From Lactuca virosa (taxonomy: Eukaryota > Streptophyta > Magnoliopsida > Asterales > Asteraceae), in NCBI GenBank assembly GCA_928212115.1, contig CAKMRJ010005745.1, positions 225,163,779 to 225,227,778 on the forward strand: a DNA stretch of 64,000 nt, given 5' to 3'. Each line of letters begins with the position of its first letter. Position 1 is the first letter of the stretch. A program made the position numbers and the translations under genes. This document shows positions 45,853 to 59,281 of this stretch, piece by piece. The notes beneath the pieces were generated by a model. It did not search any database, was not told the origin of the DNA, and was given only the letters and a program-made list of their open reading frames with translations.

Positions 45853-48687
45853 CGTGACAACCCGGAATTTTCATTTGAACGAACTCTACAGTCAAGAACT
45901 TCAATGAAAAGTCAAATTCATTTCTGCTAATTATTAGCTCGGTTTAGAGTCCGCTTGGGTGTTTCTAATTTTAAAATTTTTTCACGAGAACAATCGAAAG
46001 GAAGTAATTTTTTTTAATTTTGGGGAAACAAATTAAATCAAATAACACCTTGGTAAGGTGTTGCGGCCAAACATGAGGGGTGGGGCCGAAACCCCCCTTT
46101 TGACCGAGGACTCATGCATGAGGCATGAGTTTACTCCTTCTTTCCTCACTTTTCACTTCCAAACTCAAGAACACCCACATTTTTCTCTCAAGTATCATAA
46201 GAGCTTCTTTCAAATCTTCCAAAAATGTAAGTGTTTCTCCTCTTGATTTGTTGTTACAACACTTCATCTAGTAGTTATACATGATTTTATCCATGAAATC
46301 TTCTCTTTTTCTTAGATCTTCAAGTGTTCTTCAAGAAACACCAAGAACACACACTAGTGTTTTGGGCCGAAAACACCCTTCTTTGCTTCAATATTGTAAG
46401 TATCTACTTCCTACACTTGTTATCTAGTAAGGATACTTGATTTAGAGCCTTGAAATCGTCTTTTTCCAAGAACAAAAGGAGTTTTCGGTTTAGTGCATCT
46501 CCTTAAACCGAAAACCCTAATGAAAGGTGCCTTTAAGACCTTAAAACACACTTAAGGCTTTGGATAAAACTTAGAACCCCTTTGCATGTTTGAAAGCCCT
46601 TGAAAAACACCACATGCATCAAAGATCTTGAGTTTTTGGTTTTTGCACCGAGAACCTTCGGACCGAGAACCATTCCGACCGAGAACCTCTTCGGACCGAG
46701 AACCATTTGGACCGAGAATACCACTTGGACCGAAAGCTCCATTTAGTGACCATACACTCCTTTTATGCAATCCTTGGTGATTGTAACACTTCCTCATAAG
46801 TGTTTCCTAGACTATAAGGGTGTTATCCTTCTTAATTAGTTGAATATACTCTAATTGCATGCATATATGTATCTTTATATGCTAAATAGGATCCGTGTGT
46901 GCTCAAGTCTTCACTTGACACTTAGCATCCTTTTTCCAATCTTACATTCGCATCACTCATTTCAGGTGAGTTCATACCCCTTAATCAACCTTTGAAATGA
47001 TTTTAAATGCTTTTATGGGGGGGAATACAAGTTAAAACATTCTAGTTATTGCTTTAATCACATGTGATTAATAACTAGAACAAACAGAAAAGATTTACTA
47101 TTACTTTCAAGTTGCTATCAAACTTATGGATTTCAAGCACTTCAAAACCTTTTATTAAACTCTTTCAAATGCTAAAACCGTTTTCAAACTCTTTTAAACT
47201 TACATTAATTTCAAACCCATATCTACACCAATATATTTATATAAGTTAGACTTGAAGACTTAGGACTGATATCTCACCTTGTTTCCTGTTCCTTGTTTGG
47301 TTGTGGACTTAGGGTATCCTGTTATTTGTCCGAATGTCGTTGAAATCTTAGTTATATATCATATATATATATATGTGTTGGATATAAAAGCTTTCACTTC
47401 AGTTCAGTACCTTTGTATAACGAAGGCATACAAACAACATTACTATTTAACTATAATAGGTATAGTTAAGGGTTTACTGCTCACTACTACTATTACAACG
47501 ACATATACAAGAGTCAGTACAGTTATGAGTCAATACACAGTATATACCATACAAGAAGAACACACTATATACCATACAAGAGAACACACTATATACTATA
47601 CAAGAGAATATACTATATACTAGTACAGAGAAAATATCACTACACTATGACATAGTATACAAACATTTGAATACGATAAAAAGAATGTGACATACTATTT
47701 CTAGATAAGACACTTTATTGTGGTATCACTTTGTAACAAGAGTCTCCTAGAGGGAGAGCAGGCATTGTGTGTATAGATCTATACGGGACAGACACTCCCA
47801 CACCCTGACTGCTAGCTACAGTCCCAGCCGACAAGGCCAGGGGTGACAAAATGTTACATCACTACATATGACACCGAAGGGTCATCAGTTATTCAGCCGT
47901 CGATCAGTATGGTTACATACGAGTTCACATTCAAAACTTTAATTAACTAATTAGTAATTAAAGGCAAAACAGACTTTGCGAGGCGTATTGTTCATTTAAT
48001 ACCATCTGGAGTCTGCATTTTCACTTTCTTTAGACTCCCCGAGGTGTACTGTACATTTAGTACTACCTGGAGTCTATACTTCATCACTTTATAACCAGCA
48101 GTGTCACTGTTGAGGTAAAACATTATTTTCCTATGACATTTACCCTGTGACCTTGTCACATACACATTTAAGTAAACTATATTTTAGTTTCACTGGGGAA
48201 AACCCTTACTCTACAAAGAACAAACATACAAACAGTCGGGTCTTGGTAGAAGGCTGCATTTTAGTAGAAAATATAGGATTTCTAGAGAGTTCAACTATTT
48301 ACAAACATTTACAAAGATTTACAAGTAGCTACTAGCATTTACACTATGTCGTTACAAACATTTTTTTATACAAGCAATGACACGAAATACTTATGAACTC
48401 ACCAGCGTTATGCTGATAAACTCTTTCAAAATAACTTGTATTCTCAGGTCATCAGTAGACAGGTACCGATGAAGCTTTTGAGAAGATGGAGCACATACAA
48501 GACTCACCTTTTATTTTGATTATACTTTTGGTGTCTTACATACAATACAGAACACGCTTCTATGAAAATTATTATATTAATGCAATGGATGTTGTTGCTT
48601 GTCTTTACTATTATGAATTGTTATGATACTGTATATGACGTCCTCCACACCAGAACGTTTTCGCCGTTCCGGTTTTGGGGTGTGACA
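45853..48687 (+). repeat. 3' LTR of element C (about 2.84 kb)
   Basis: Starts (T)GTGACAACCC beside the copia2 target duplication and ends GGGGTGTGACA. It is uninterrupted, so it shows the 290 bp (47179-47468) missing from the 5' copy. Splice-donor-like box at 46966-46980. Confidence 0.88.
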
Positions 48688-51600
48688 CTTATGCATGCAT
48701 TCTATTTGATTGTGGTGCTGAGAAGAGCTTTGTGAGCCATAATTTCAAACACTTACTAAATCAAAACTCCCAAGTAGTAAAAGAAACATTCACAGTCGAA
48801 ATGATATATACATAGGATGTACTCTTACCTTGAATAACTTTTCATTCCCAATAGACCTTATGCCGGTCTCTAACAACAGTTTCGACGTCATAATAGGTAT
48901 GGATTGGTTGTGCCCTAACCATGCTGACATCCTGTGCTATGAAAGAGCCATTCGTCTGAACTTGCCAACTAACAAAACTCTTGTTATTTACGGAGACAAA
49001 CCCGAAACGAACCTCCAGATCGTTTCTTGCATCAAGGCACAGAAGTACCTTCGCAAAGAGTATTGTGCTTTCTTAGCTCACGTGGTAGACAAAAAGCAAG
49101 AAGTGAAAGATATCGCGATTATTCCTGAGGTCTGCAACTTTCCTGACATTTTTCCCGATGATCTTCCCGGAGTGCCTCCCGAACGACAAGTCGAATTCAG
49201 AATCAATTTAATCTCAGGGGCTACCCCTGTAGCCAAATCTCCATATCGTATTGCACCTTCTGAGATGCAGGAATTATCCAGCCAACTTAATGAACTCCTT
49301 AGTAAAGGTTTCATAAGACCAAGCTTCTCACCCTGGGGAGCACTGGTCATGTTCGTGAAGAAGAAGGATGGATCATTCCAAATGTTCATAGACTACCGCG
49401 AGCTGAATAAACTTACCATTAAGAATCGATACCCTTTGCCTCGCATTGACGATCTGTTCGACCAACTTCAAGGTGCGAGCTACTTCTCAAAAATAGACTT
49501 AAGATCCGGGTATCACCAGTTACAGATTTTGGAGGATGGCATTCCCAAAACTGCATTCAAAACTCGTTATGGTCATTACGAGTTCGTAGTGATGCCATTC
49601 GGATTGATGAATGCACTTGATGTGTTCATGGATCTAATGAACAGAGTGTGTCGTCCATTCCTGGAAAAATTCGTCATAGTCTTCATTGACGACATCCTTA
49701 TCTACTCAAGACGTGAAGAGGAACATGGCCAACATCTTCGTTAATTATTGCAAACTATTAGATCAGAGAAACTCTATGTGAAGTTTTCATAGTGTGAATT
49801 TTGGATCAGGAAGGTTGATTTCGTAGGTCACGTGGTCAGTTCAGAAGGAATACACGTCGACCCTTCCAAAATAAAGGCAATTGAAAACTGGTCAGCACCC
49901 AAAACACCTACAGAAATCCGTCAATTCTTAGGTCTTGCTGGCTATTATCGCAGATTCATCCAGAATTTCTCTCGAATAGCTAAGCCTCTTACCACCCTGA
50001 CGCAAAAGGGTGTAACTTTTAGCTAGGGAGAAAAGCAAGAACCAGCGTTCCAAACGCTGAAACGAGCTTTGTGTAGTGCACTGATCCTGTCTCTTCCTGA
50101 AGGGACAGAGCATTTCGTAGTGTACTGTGATACTTCTAATCAAGGTCTTGGATGTGTTCTTATGCAAAGGGGGAAAGGTTATATCTTATGCCTCAAGACA
50201 GCAAAAGACACATGAAGTCAACTATACAACACATGACCTTGAACTAGGAGCAGTGGTATTTACTCTGAAGATCTGGAGACATTACTTATATGACACGAAA
50301 TGCACAGTATTCACGGACCATAAAAGTCTCCATCATATCTTTGATCAGAAAGAGCTGAACATGAGACAACGACGATGGGTGGAGCTATTGAACGACTACG
50401 ATTATGAGATTCTTTATCACCCTGGTAAAGCTAACGTAGTAGCTGATGCCCTTAGTAGAAAATAATACTCGGGACGCCGAGTAAAGTCGTTAAACATGAC
50501 AATCCATTCATATCTGTCTATACAGATCAGAGAGGCTCAACTCGAGGCCTTAAAACCTGAAAACGTGGAAGGTGAATCCTTGAGAGGAATGGATAAAAAC
50601 TTCAAAGTCAGGGATGATGGAGTCTATTGTTTCATGAATCGGATCTGGACACCAAAGTTTGGTGGTTACAGAGACGTGGTTATGAATGAAGCACACAAAA
50701 TCCGATACTTCATTCATACAGGTTCAGACAAGATGTATATGGACCTCAAGAAACTATAATGGTGGCCTAACATGAAGGCCGAAATTGCAACCTTTGTGGG
50801 CAAGTGTCTTACTTGTGCCAAAGTCAAGGTAGAATACTAGAAACCTTCAGGTTTATTACAACAACCTGGAATCCCTGAATGGAAGTGGGAGCAGATTACA
50901 ATGGATTTCATAACCAAGTTACCCAAGACATCGGGTGGTTATGATACTATTTGGGTAATCGTCAATAGATTAACCAAATCCGCACACTTCTTACCAATCA
51001 AAGAGACCGATAAGATGGAGAAACTAACAAGAACTTACCTAAAAGAAATCGTTAGACTGTATGGTGTGCCAATATCTATTATTTCTGACCGAGATAGTAG
51101 ATTCACTTCTCGTTTCTGGCAGTCTTTACAAAATTTTTTGGGAACTAGGCTGGACATGAGTACAGCCTACCATCCACAAACTGACGGACAAAGTGAGAGG
51201 ACGATTCAAACCCTAGAAGATATGTTGCGAGCTTGCATGATAGACTTTGGAAATGCATGGGCTACTCGCTTACCCCTTGTCGAATTCTCTTACAATAATA
51301 TTTATCACACTAGCATAAAGGCTCCTCCTTTCGAAGCTCTCTATGGCCGCAAGTGCAGATCACCTCTGTGCTGGGCTGAAGTGGGTGATACACAGCTAGC
51401 TAGAAGTCAATTTCCTGACGGTGCTCTCACTGGTCCGGAAATCATTCGCGAAACCACAGATAAAATCTTACAAATCTGGTAACGACTTAAAGCTTCCAGA
51501 GATAGACAGAAAAGCTACGCTGACAAAAGAAGAAAACCTTTGGAATTCCAGGTTGGTGACCGCGTCATGTTAAAGGTCTCACCCTGGAAAGGCATGATAC

Positions 51601-51971
51601 GCTTTGGAAAGCGTGACAAGCTGAATCCAAGGGACATAGGACCATTCGAGATTCTTGCTAGAATCGGTCCAGTAGCTTACAAACTCCGACTACCTCAAGA
51701 ATTAAGTAACATACATCCTGTTTTCCATGTCTCGAACTTGAAAAAGTGTCTGTCCAATGAGACTCTTGTAATTCCAGTCGATGAAATCGAGATCGACAAG
51801 AGCCTCAACTTCGTGGAAGAACCAGTAGAGATCATGGACCGAGAGGTCAAAAAAACGATGCAAAGTCGTATTCCTATAGTGAAGGTTTGCTGGAATGCCA
51901 AGCGGGGACCTGAATTCACTTGGGAGCGCGAGGATCAAATGAAACTGAAATATCCTCATCTTTTTGCTTAA
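48688..51971 (+). pseudogene. Element F protease-RT-RNase H-integrase, broken
   Basis: Continues the F polyprotein after element C. Protease YACILFDCGAEKSFV has DCG where DSG is usual. About 30 bp are deleted after FTVEM. Reverse transcriptase: IDYRELNKLTIKNRYPLPRI, VVMPFGLMNALDVF, FIDDILIYS. RNase H: YCDTSNQGLG, TDHKSLHHIF, PGKANVVADALSRK. Integrase: KCLTCAKVK, MDFITKLPK, ISDRDSRFTSRF, TDGQSERTIQ. Tail: GPFEILARIGPVAYKL and EFTWEREDQMKLKYPHLFA. There are stops at 49742, 49788, 50024 (TGG to TAG), 50463, 50757, 50838 and 51480 and a frameshift near 50175. The C-terminus is the normal form that element C lost. Confidence 0.9.
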
Positions 51972-52023
51972 TTATTTTAATTGCTTAAGTGCTTAAACTC
52001 TAATTTTGGGACAAATTTCTCTC

Positions 52024-52037
52024 TAACGGGGGGATAA
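52024..52037 (+). other. Polypurine tract of element F
   Basis: TAACGGGGGGATAA precedes the LTR start TGTGACAACCCG. Confidence 0.75.
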
Positions 52038-53887
52038 TGTGACAACCCGAAATTTCTATTTTGTACAGTCTTTCAAATTCAATCACAGTCAGACTCATTT
52101 CTACTATCTTTTAGCATTGTTCAGGGTCTGTTTGAGTGTTTACTTAAGTTCATAGTATTCTATTCGGGCCAAACACTCCATTTAGAGGAGTGTACGACCG
52201 TACACATGTGCACGACCGTACACAAGAGTCTATGTGACACGAGTCAAATTTAGGTCAAAAATAAATTGATCAATAATCGTAATTGGGATGAACCAAGTGG
52301 TAGAGATTGTAACAAGGTTTCCAAAAATATAAATAACACTGAAATTCCAAGTTATAACGAAGAAGTTATGACCAATCGAAAATTCACGACAAAACCGGCA
52401 AAACACTGTTCAATGTAAAAAGTGAATTTTCGATAAAAGGCTTTTTAGCCTTAACAGTATAAATGAAAGTTGTAGAATATGTTAAACCGAGAACGTTCAT
52501 AAAAAGAACGTAAAAATCTGACTTCGTATGAGGAAGTTATGATTTTTCTAAGTTTCGGTTTAGTAGTTGACAGCTAAAAATTCAAAATATAAATCGATCG
52601 ATATTTAGCCAACACAACTTAAACGAGAATCGAAGGTCTCGTCAAAAGTAGTACAACGGTAAAAAGACAGATGAAAACGGACGTCGGATGAAGAAGTTAT
52701 GAATTTTTAACGGATTTCCTGTCCCGGTCTGTTAAAAATAATAATATTAAAAATAAATAAAAATTAGACGATGAATTCTAAAAGAAAGTCGTAGAGTATA
52801 ATTTTACCTACGTGTGCATATAAAGAACTTCGAAAACAGAGCTCGTATGCGAAAGTTATGATTTTCACAAGTTTTTGGCACAAAAACCAAGAAATATTGA
52901 AAACCGGGCAATTTCGCATGGGTGACATTCGGACACGTCACCCTCGCATGCGAGCCTCCACGTGTCACCTTCCGATAGGACCGAAGTTCGTCGTGTCACC
53001 ATCTGATTGGACCGCAGCTGAGGTCCAGTAAGCAGCCGACACCTTCGCATGAGACACCCCCCGGACATCCCTCGGACACATGCCCTCTTCCCATTGGACC
53101 GAAGTTCGGCCCAATCAGAAGCCAGCACGTCCGAAGCCTCGCCCCGTGTACCCTTCGTATGACCAACGCGTGTGCTGCTGACTCCTTCCTTCGCCACCTG
53201 TCCGAGACTTCGGACTAAAAATAGGAGGTGCGAGACCCTCCGGTTCTTAACCCCTTTTTACACCATTTTTGCTCCTTTTTCACCCCTTTCACTTCCATAA
53301 CTTCACAAACAACCCCCAAGGCCCCGGTATCGTGTCTAAAACCCGAAGCAAGCCTCGGAGCCCTGGAATTCTCGAGAAGATAACCTCTATCCAGTCGAAG
53401 TGCTGCCCGCATAAAGCCCGGTTTTTACTCAAAAAATCACGGTTTCTTCGAAAAAGATCATCTATAGAAACGAAACGTTGCCCGAATCACCACTTATCAA
53501 AGTGAGTTCATACCCCTATAATCTACCTTTTTAATGGTTTTTAAATACCTTTTAGGGGGGAATACAAGTTGAAAACAATATAAATTGTGTTAATAATTAT
53601 ATGTGATAATAATTACAAAAGATTTTCTTATGTTTTTAAGGATTACCAAATACTTCCAAAATGACTTAAAGCCTTGTTAAATCTTTAAAGTCGTGTAAAC
53701 TCCGTTAAATTCTTTGAAAAAGGTTTTATAAACTTTTTCAAATTATAATTACCAAAATCATGTTTATATATGTATAAATATATAAATAAGATTTGAAGGA
53801 CTTAGGACTAATGAATTATCTTATTTCCTTTTCCTTGTTTGGATGTGGAATTAAGGTAGTGTTATTTGTCTGAAGGTCGTTTCCTTC

Positions 53888-53929
<42 letters not shown>

Positions 53930-54487
53930 CATATATGAATATAAAAGGTTACTTCATTCGGTATCATTACCTTTGTATCATGTTGAGCAAATGTGTTCAT
54001 CCATAAGAAATCATCCTAATCAGATAGAACATATAAATTATAATATGTATAATTTATGATTCAAAACTAAATATACAAGTATGTTTCACATTCCAAGGAA
54101 AGTACCAACAATTCATTTACCTATACTAGGATATGTATAATACTTTTAGTATATGGATAATATATTAAAGAAGTAATAATACATCATACCGGGTTTGCAT
54201 TAACAAAGGTACGATACAGAGTACCAGGGTTAGCAATTACGGGGTAATAATATATCATACCGGGTTTGCATTAACAAAGGTACGATATAGAGTACCAGGG
54301 TTTGCTATCACGAGGTAACAATACATCATACCAGATTTACATTAACAATGGTACGATACAGAGTACCAGGGTTAGCAATCACGGGGTAATAATACATCGT
54401 ACCGGATTTGCATTAACAAAGGTAGGATACAAAGTACCAGGGTTAGCAATCACGGGGTAATAATACATCATACCGGGTTTGCATTAA
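52038..54487 (+). repeat. 3' LTR of element F, cut by element D
   Basis: Starts TGTGACAACCCGAAATTTC. The part 52256-52925 resembles the element B LTR. It contains a GC-rich block (about 52900-53230), the box GTGAGTTCATACCCC at 53502-53516 followed by a G-run and AATACAAG, a TA-run near 53888-53924 and a 71-bp tandem array to its end. It stops in mid-repeat where the element D LTR begins. Confidence 0.85.
54174..54487. repeat. Tandem array, 71-bp unit, 4.4 copies
   Basis: Unit begins TAATAATACATCATACCGGG and includes GGTACGATACAGAGTACCAG and a CACGGGG end. Inside each unit GGTAC and GTACC face each other in a partial palindrome. The fifth copy is cut after 30 bp by the element D LTR. Confidence 0.9.
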
Positions 54488-57400
54488 TGTGACAACTGTC
54501 AATTCAGGTCATTCTCGGACTCATGCATCTTTATAAAAACCATTCATGCACAACATGTCATGGCCTAGTAGTATAAATTAGGTCAAAATCTTGCATAAAC
54601 TAGGACACAACTAAGATCTAGGACTAATATACTTGACACTTACGATTCTAGTAAGTTGCTTAACTACAATAGGAAATGCCAATGCTATAATTAGAATAAA
54701 CTTCAAACCTTGCTACAATTGAAAAAGGGTATAAAACCCTAAAAATAAATTAAAATATTCTAATTTCATTTCAATATGATGGTGAATATCAAACAATGTT
54801 CCAAAAAACCCTAAAGAGCCCAAAAATCCAATTTATAAACTTTAAAACCTAAAAACTCTATAAGATTTGTTATGAACCTCATTAGATAAAATTTAAATAA
54901 TTAAGTCTAAGGATATAATCAAGATATAAAGATTTAATTATCAAACATAAATCATATTTATGAGCTAAAAACAAAGATTCTTAAATAAATCATGAATTAC
55001 ATAAAGAGGCATTTTTTATAAAAATTTGGGTTTTATAAAAATTGAAGGGAAATTTATTTAGTTTGAATTAGGAGAGAGAGGGCCTCTCTTACACTCATAA
55101 AATCTGCCACCCTCTCCCCCATGCTCCATTTTTCCCCAAAAATTCTTAATCATTTTATTCTTCTCTTACACTTCAACTTCCCATACACACTCTCTCTCTC
55201 TCACTCCTTCTCCAAGAAGATTCCCCACCTCAAAAACCTCTCCTACACCTCCAGGAAATCCTCCATTCTCTGCCATAATTTCGAAATTGAGAAGGTCTTG
55301 AAGTGTTCTTGCTTCTCTCAAGATCAAACCAAGGTAAACAACACAATCCTCCCTCATAGTTTTATGATTTTACTTCCTCTTCTTCATGGTTCTTCTCTAC
55401 TCTTCGGATTCTATGCCCTTCTATGGCTAGAAATCCTTACTTTTTCCCTTGTGGTTTGTAGATTCTCACCATAACACAATGCATGTGTTTGAGATGGTGA
55501 AAATCCGGGATCAAACCCATTTAAGGAGTGAAAAAGATGCACATGTGTTCATGTGACTTCAAAACGGAGTATTACATCTTCTTCTCCATTTCTTTTGTGT
55601 TCTTGCATGACCAAAAGCATTTAAACCATTTATAGTACATCTTGGATGCTCATTCACTCCATGCATGTGCTAGAAATCGGACCTTAACCGAAGCATGCAT
55701 GTTGTTCTTGTCAAAATGCCCTAAGAATGCACTCAAAGCAAACATGCAATCTGCCAGATTACATTGTTCAGCCTTGAACGGCCATAACTCGGTCATTTCT
55801 TAACCAAATCCTGATATTATTTTTGTATTGGATAGTTCCACGAGTTAACTTTCAAACCCAACTGGTCTCACTGTAAAATATTAAATATCGGATTTTTGGC
55901 AATTTTTACAAAATGGTTGCGCAAACAGCTCTTTTTCTGTGATCACCATTTTTGCTTTGCGTGATCAATGGCCTTAAACCCAACCATAAATCTGGGCAAA
56001 AATAATTTAGAAACTTAACATATCCAGTGAATGATGGCTGAAATTTCGTGGCTTAAAACCCCACTGAATGGGCTACTCAAATTCATGAACTTCAGCCACA
56101 TTTACATCTCATTCACCATTATATGCAACATTTCTTAACTTGTTTGGGTTCAATACCCCTATTTCCCTTCTGAATAAAATTTGAACATTTTTTCCTTTTG
56201 AAAGCCCTCACATACATGTGATAATCTGGAAAATTTCAAGAGCTTTTATCATTTCTTTGATTTATTAAAATTATTGCAAGAAAACAAGGGCATAAATCAC
56301 ATAAAATAGTTCCAGAGGTCTATAAATCCGGAATAAATTCATGGATGACCCCTATGGTGAATAATGACCCCTCACTAAACTTCATCGATTTTTGTTGCTG
56401 TTTGGTATGATTTCCGATTTTCTTTTTTTTGGGTATAATAAATCACAAAACCACTTTAGAGAGTGTGAAAGTTGTATCTAACAATTTTCGCAGCCCTTAC
56501 CTGTGGTGGGTGACTCAGAAAAATAATTTCAGAATTTTTCATCATGCCTTACTATTTTTTCCCAATTTTTGGTAATTATAATGGCCTAAAAATAGGAAAA
56601 ATAGTTCTGATTATCCAAAATTCATGAAAATTTACTAGAACATCATGTTGTACAGTAGGAGATTACATAAAAATTTTGATGATTTTTCTCTACTGTAAAC
56701 TATTTTTCTTCTATTTTCTAAAGTTAAATACACTTAAATACACATAAATACCCAAAAACCGGACTATACAGATGAAAACCACTTTTGGTTATTTTTCCCA
56801 GATTACTTACACTGTAAATGATGTTACAAAAAATTTTGGTAATTTATTTAATAACTGGTTTGTTATGTATTCTTCAATTAATGGTTATTTAAGGGGATAA
56901 AACAAGAAAAATAGAAATACCAACTGAAAAATATCTTTTATATTTTTCCAGCCTACTTATGTATAATAACAGTTAAATAAAAGTTTTGGTAATTTTGGAA
57001 ACTGTTTTCTATTTATTTCAATTTTTATTGGAAAAAATGCTCAAAAATCGTAAAATATAATTAAACAGCTTGGAAATCCATTTTTATATTTTTCCCAGCT
57101 TAGTAATGTGTAATAACTGTAAAATAAAAAGTTTGAGAATTTTTATCCTTTGAATGCTATTTTTCGTGAATTTATGTTGTTATGAAGGCTTAAAATTTTG
57201 GAAAATAGTTAACCATATCAAAAATTCAAGGAAAATTTTCTGGAAAACCTCTATTGTATTTAGAATGAAAAATACAAGGTTTGAAATTTTTTGGAAACTA
57301 TTTGATAATATCTTACATTTTTAGGAATTTAAAACACCTTTAAATGTGTTGAACAACCCTTAAGTTTATTACTAAATCTGGAAAATTAATATCCCAAAGT

Positions 57401-58473
57401 TGTATTTATCGCATGACTTGTAGAATTTCATCATTTCAAAAAAAAGTGTAACCAATTAATATAAAATCCAATATTAGAACATAAATTGGCATTTCACTAT
57501 ATGTAGAGTTTAGTATATTAGCATTAGATTTCGACATGGAAACTCACTAGTGTGTGTTTGATGTCGTAGGATCCCGGCATTAAGACGTTGGTGTATTCAA
57601 GGCACCACTTGTATCTACTCGAAACATTGTGAGTATTCACGCACTCCCCTATTTTCAGTTTTTATGTTTTGGGGTGGAAAAGCATGTCCAGAAAAACTAT
57701 TATTTGCATGTTGTATTTAAATTGAATTGTATCAAACACGATTGCTATTGTATTGCTATGTTTCTTTATGTATGTCTATGCAACACGGAACATGAGAACT
57801 TATCGTACTAAGGCCCTTCCCTTATCTCTAACCATTAACTCTTTGAGCCAATGGTTCATTATGGATAGCGCGATTAGGAATTGACAACTCCTCACTCGCC
57901 CTATTGCTGGAGTGCATGATACCATATTCATCTATGGAACGATAAGCATAAATCTTGATAGGGCTTCAGTCATAGGTTTGGTTGAGACTCATTGTTTGCT
58001 CATACACATACAAACTCGTTACACATTATAGCAATAAACTTGTATCTATTATGGCAATTGAAACTCGTTTATCAATTTTAGCAATCAACTTTGTTTCTCA
58101 TTATAGCAATGAACTTTGTTCTCATTAAAGCAATGTACTTGTATTTATGAAAAGTCTTACACCAAATCTTGATTTTATAAACCTGTGAACTCACCAACTA
58201 TTTTCATAGTTGACGCTCGTTTTACATGCTTTTTCAGGAAATAATTAGTAAGTGGATATAGAGATTCATCATCATAGAGCATGCTGCATCGTGTGGAAGT
58301 TATTTTATGAAGTTATATTTTGAACAATGTCATTTTGGAAAACTTGTACTTTGTTTTGTTTAAGCTATGGGTTGTAAACTTTTAAATATTGCTATGGTGA
58401 TGTATCTTTATCTTTTGCAATGAAACCTTGGTCGCTGTCATACCTTGCGTTTCCGCTTTAGCGGGGTGTGACA
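54488..58473 (+). repeat. 5' LTR of element D (3986 bp)
   Basis: TGTGACAACTGTC to GCGGGGTGTGACA. AT-rich, with no ORF of note (the frame at 55121-55474 is in a C/T-rich stretch). Near 57626 GTGAGTATTCACGCACTCCCC followed by TTTTGGGGTGG repeats the donor-like and CCCC/GGGG layout of the other gypsy LTRs. No second copy is visible, so the end is fixed by the primer site and the TGTGACA terminus. Confidence 0.75.
58012..58141. repeat. Degenerate repeats near the end of the D LTR
   Basis: About four diverged units of 28-36 bp with ATTATAGCAAT and AACTTTGTTTCTC / AACTTGTATCT words. Confidence 0.55.
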
Positions 58474-58477
58474 GAAG

Positions 58478-58489
58478 TGGTATCAGAGC
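58478..58489 (+). other. Primer binding site of element D
   Basis: TGGTATCAGAGC four bases after the LTR end. Confidence 0.85.
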
Positions 58490-58828
58490 TAAAGTTATAG
58501 AGAACATCAGTTTTCCATTTAAGAAACACAACCTATAACCAAAACTTATAAAAATTCTTTTTAACATCAAACATATTACTAATATAATTAGGTCGGGAAT
58601 TGTATCGTTGGACCTCAATTAAACATAGCCTGATCACCTATGTTTAATTAAGGAAAAATTTATACAAAGCTTGAGCTAATTATAATGGGAATATGTTCAA
58701 ACAAAATTTTTGAGAAAACTTTATTTCAAAAATTCAAAAAGGTTAATTTTGGTGTGTGTAAGCATTGCATATTATAGGCATGCATTGTCATTTATTTCAT
58801 ATCTCATTGAATCTATGTCTCAGTCCAT

Positions 58829-59281
58829 ATGTCGACATCGTCATCTTCTCACAGCTACCGCCTCAGCTGATGAGTCCGGTACGTCACTATTATCCCTCGA
58901 CGTAACCCCCCCCGCCTCGTAGAAGAAGACCCATCGGAGGATACGGAAGATACAGGAAACTCGGTGGAGATCAGCAATGACAACGCCCCGAGTCAACGAC
59001 GCGAGGCATCGCCTTCATCGGTGTTGCCACAGCCACCACTTTATGGGCTTTGTATTCGGAGGACGGCGAGGAAGATTGTTCCTATTCCAGGAACGATAGC
59101 CACCAGCACAGCAGGACTTGGCACGGTAGGACCTAGCGGGGTAGGACCCAGCGTTGCAGGACCAAGAGCACCCTCACCACAGCAAGTCATAGGGATACCT
59201 GTCAGGCAGCCATGTATGACCCCGGAGGAGTCCCGGAGATTGCAGTCGATGGCAGCGGCCTACGTCACAGTCTCGCTGTGA
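58829..59281 (+). pseudogene. Element D leader ORF remnant
   Basis: ATG 58829 (MSTSSSSHSYRLS) meets a stop after 13 codons. In other frames the region continues as a Ser/Pro/Glu-rich coding-like stretch, and the frame 58964-59281 has PSQRREASPSSVLPQPP and a Gly/Pro repeat GTVGPSGVGPSVAGP. Its position between primer site and gag matches the leader ORF of A and C, but the sequence is not recognisably the same. It may be a broken equivalent or simply noncoding. Confidence 0.4.

Larger units (their letters stand above)
21450..48687 (+). mobile_element. Element C: Ty3/gypsy chromovirus-like, hosting two copia insertions
   Basis: LTR pair 21450-31904 (interrupted) and 45853-48687, primer site 31908, leader ORF, a gag-pol polyprotein reading frame and polypurine tract. 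It is flanked by perfect CTTAT. After subtracting copia1 and copia2 it is about 11.4 kb. It has the domain order protease, reverse transcriptase, RNase H, integrase, chromodomain-like tail of Ty3/gypsy chromoviruses (Tekay/Del-like by my reading). Confidence 0.9.
20255..52037 (+). mobile_element. Element F: Ty3/gypsy chromovirus-like, split by element C
   Basis: Gag (20255-21449) and pol (48688-51971) halves join perfectly if 21450-48687 plus one copy of CTTAT is removed: the protease frame then reads through the junction. The element then continues with polypurine tract and 3' LTR (52038-54487), the latter cut by element D. Its 5' LTR is not in the window. Confidence 0.85.

Noticed and set aside
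54174..54487. 71-bp array as a CRISPR or satellite
   Set aside because: No unique spacers, only four units, and inside an LTR.
55121..55474. 117-codon frame in the element D LTR as a gene
   Set aside because: Pyrimidine-rich composition gives chance open frames, no recognisable domain, and it lies in LTR noncoding sequence.
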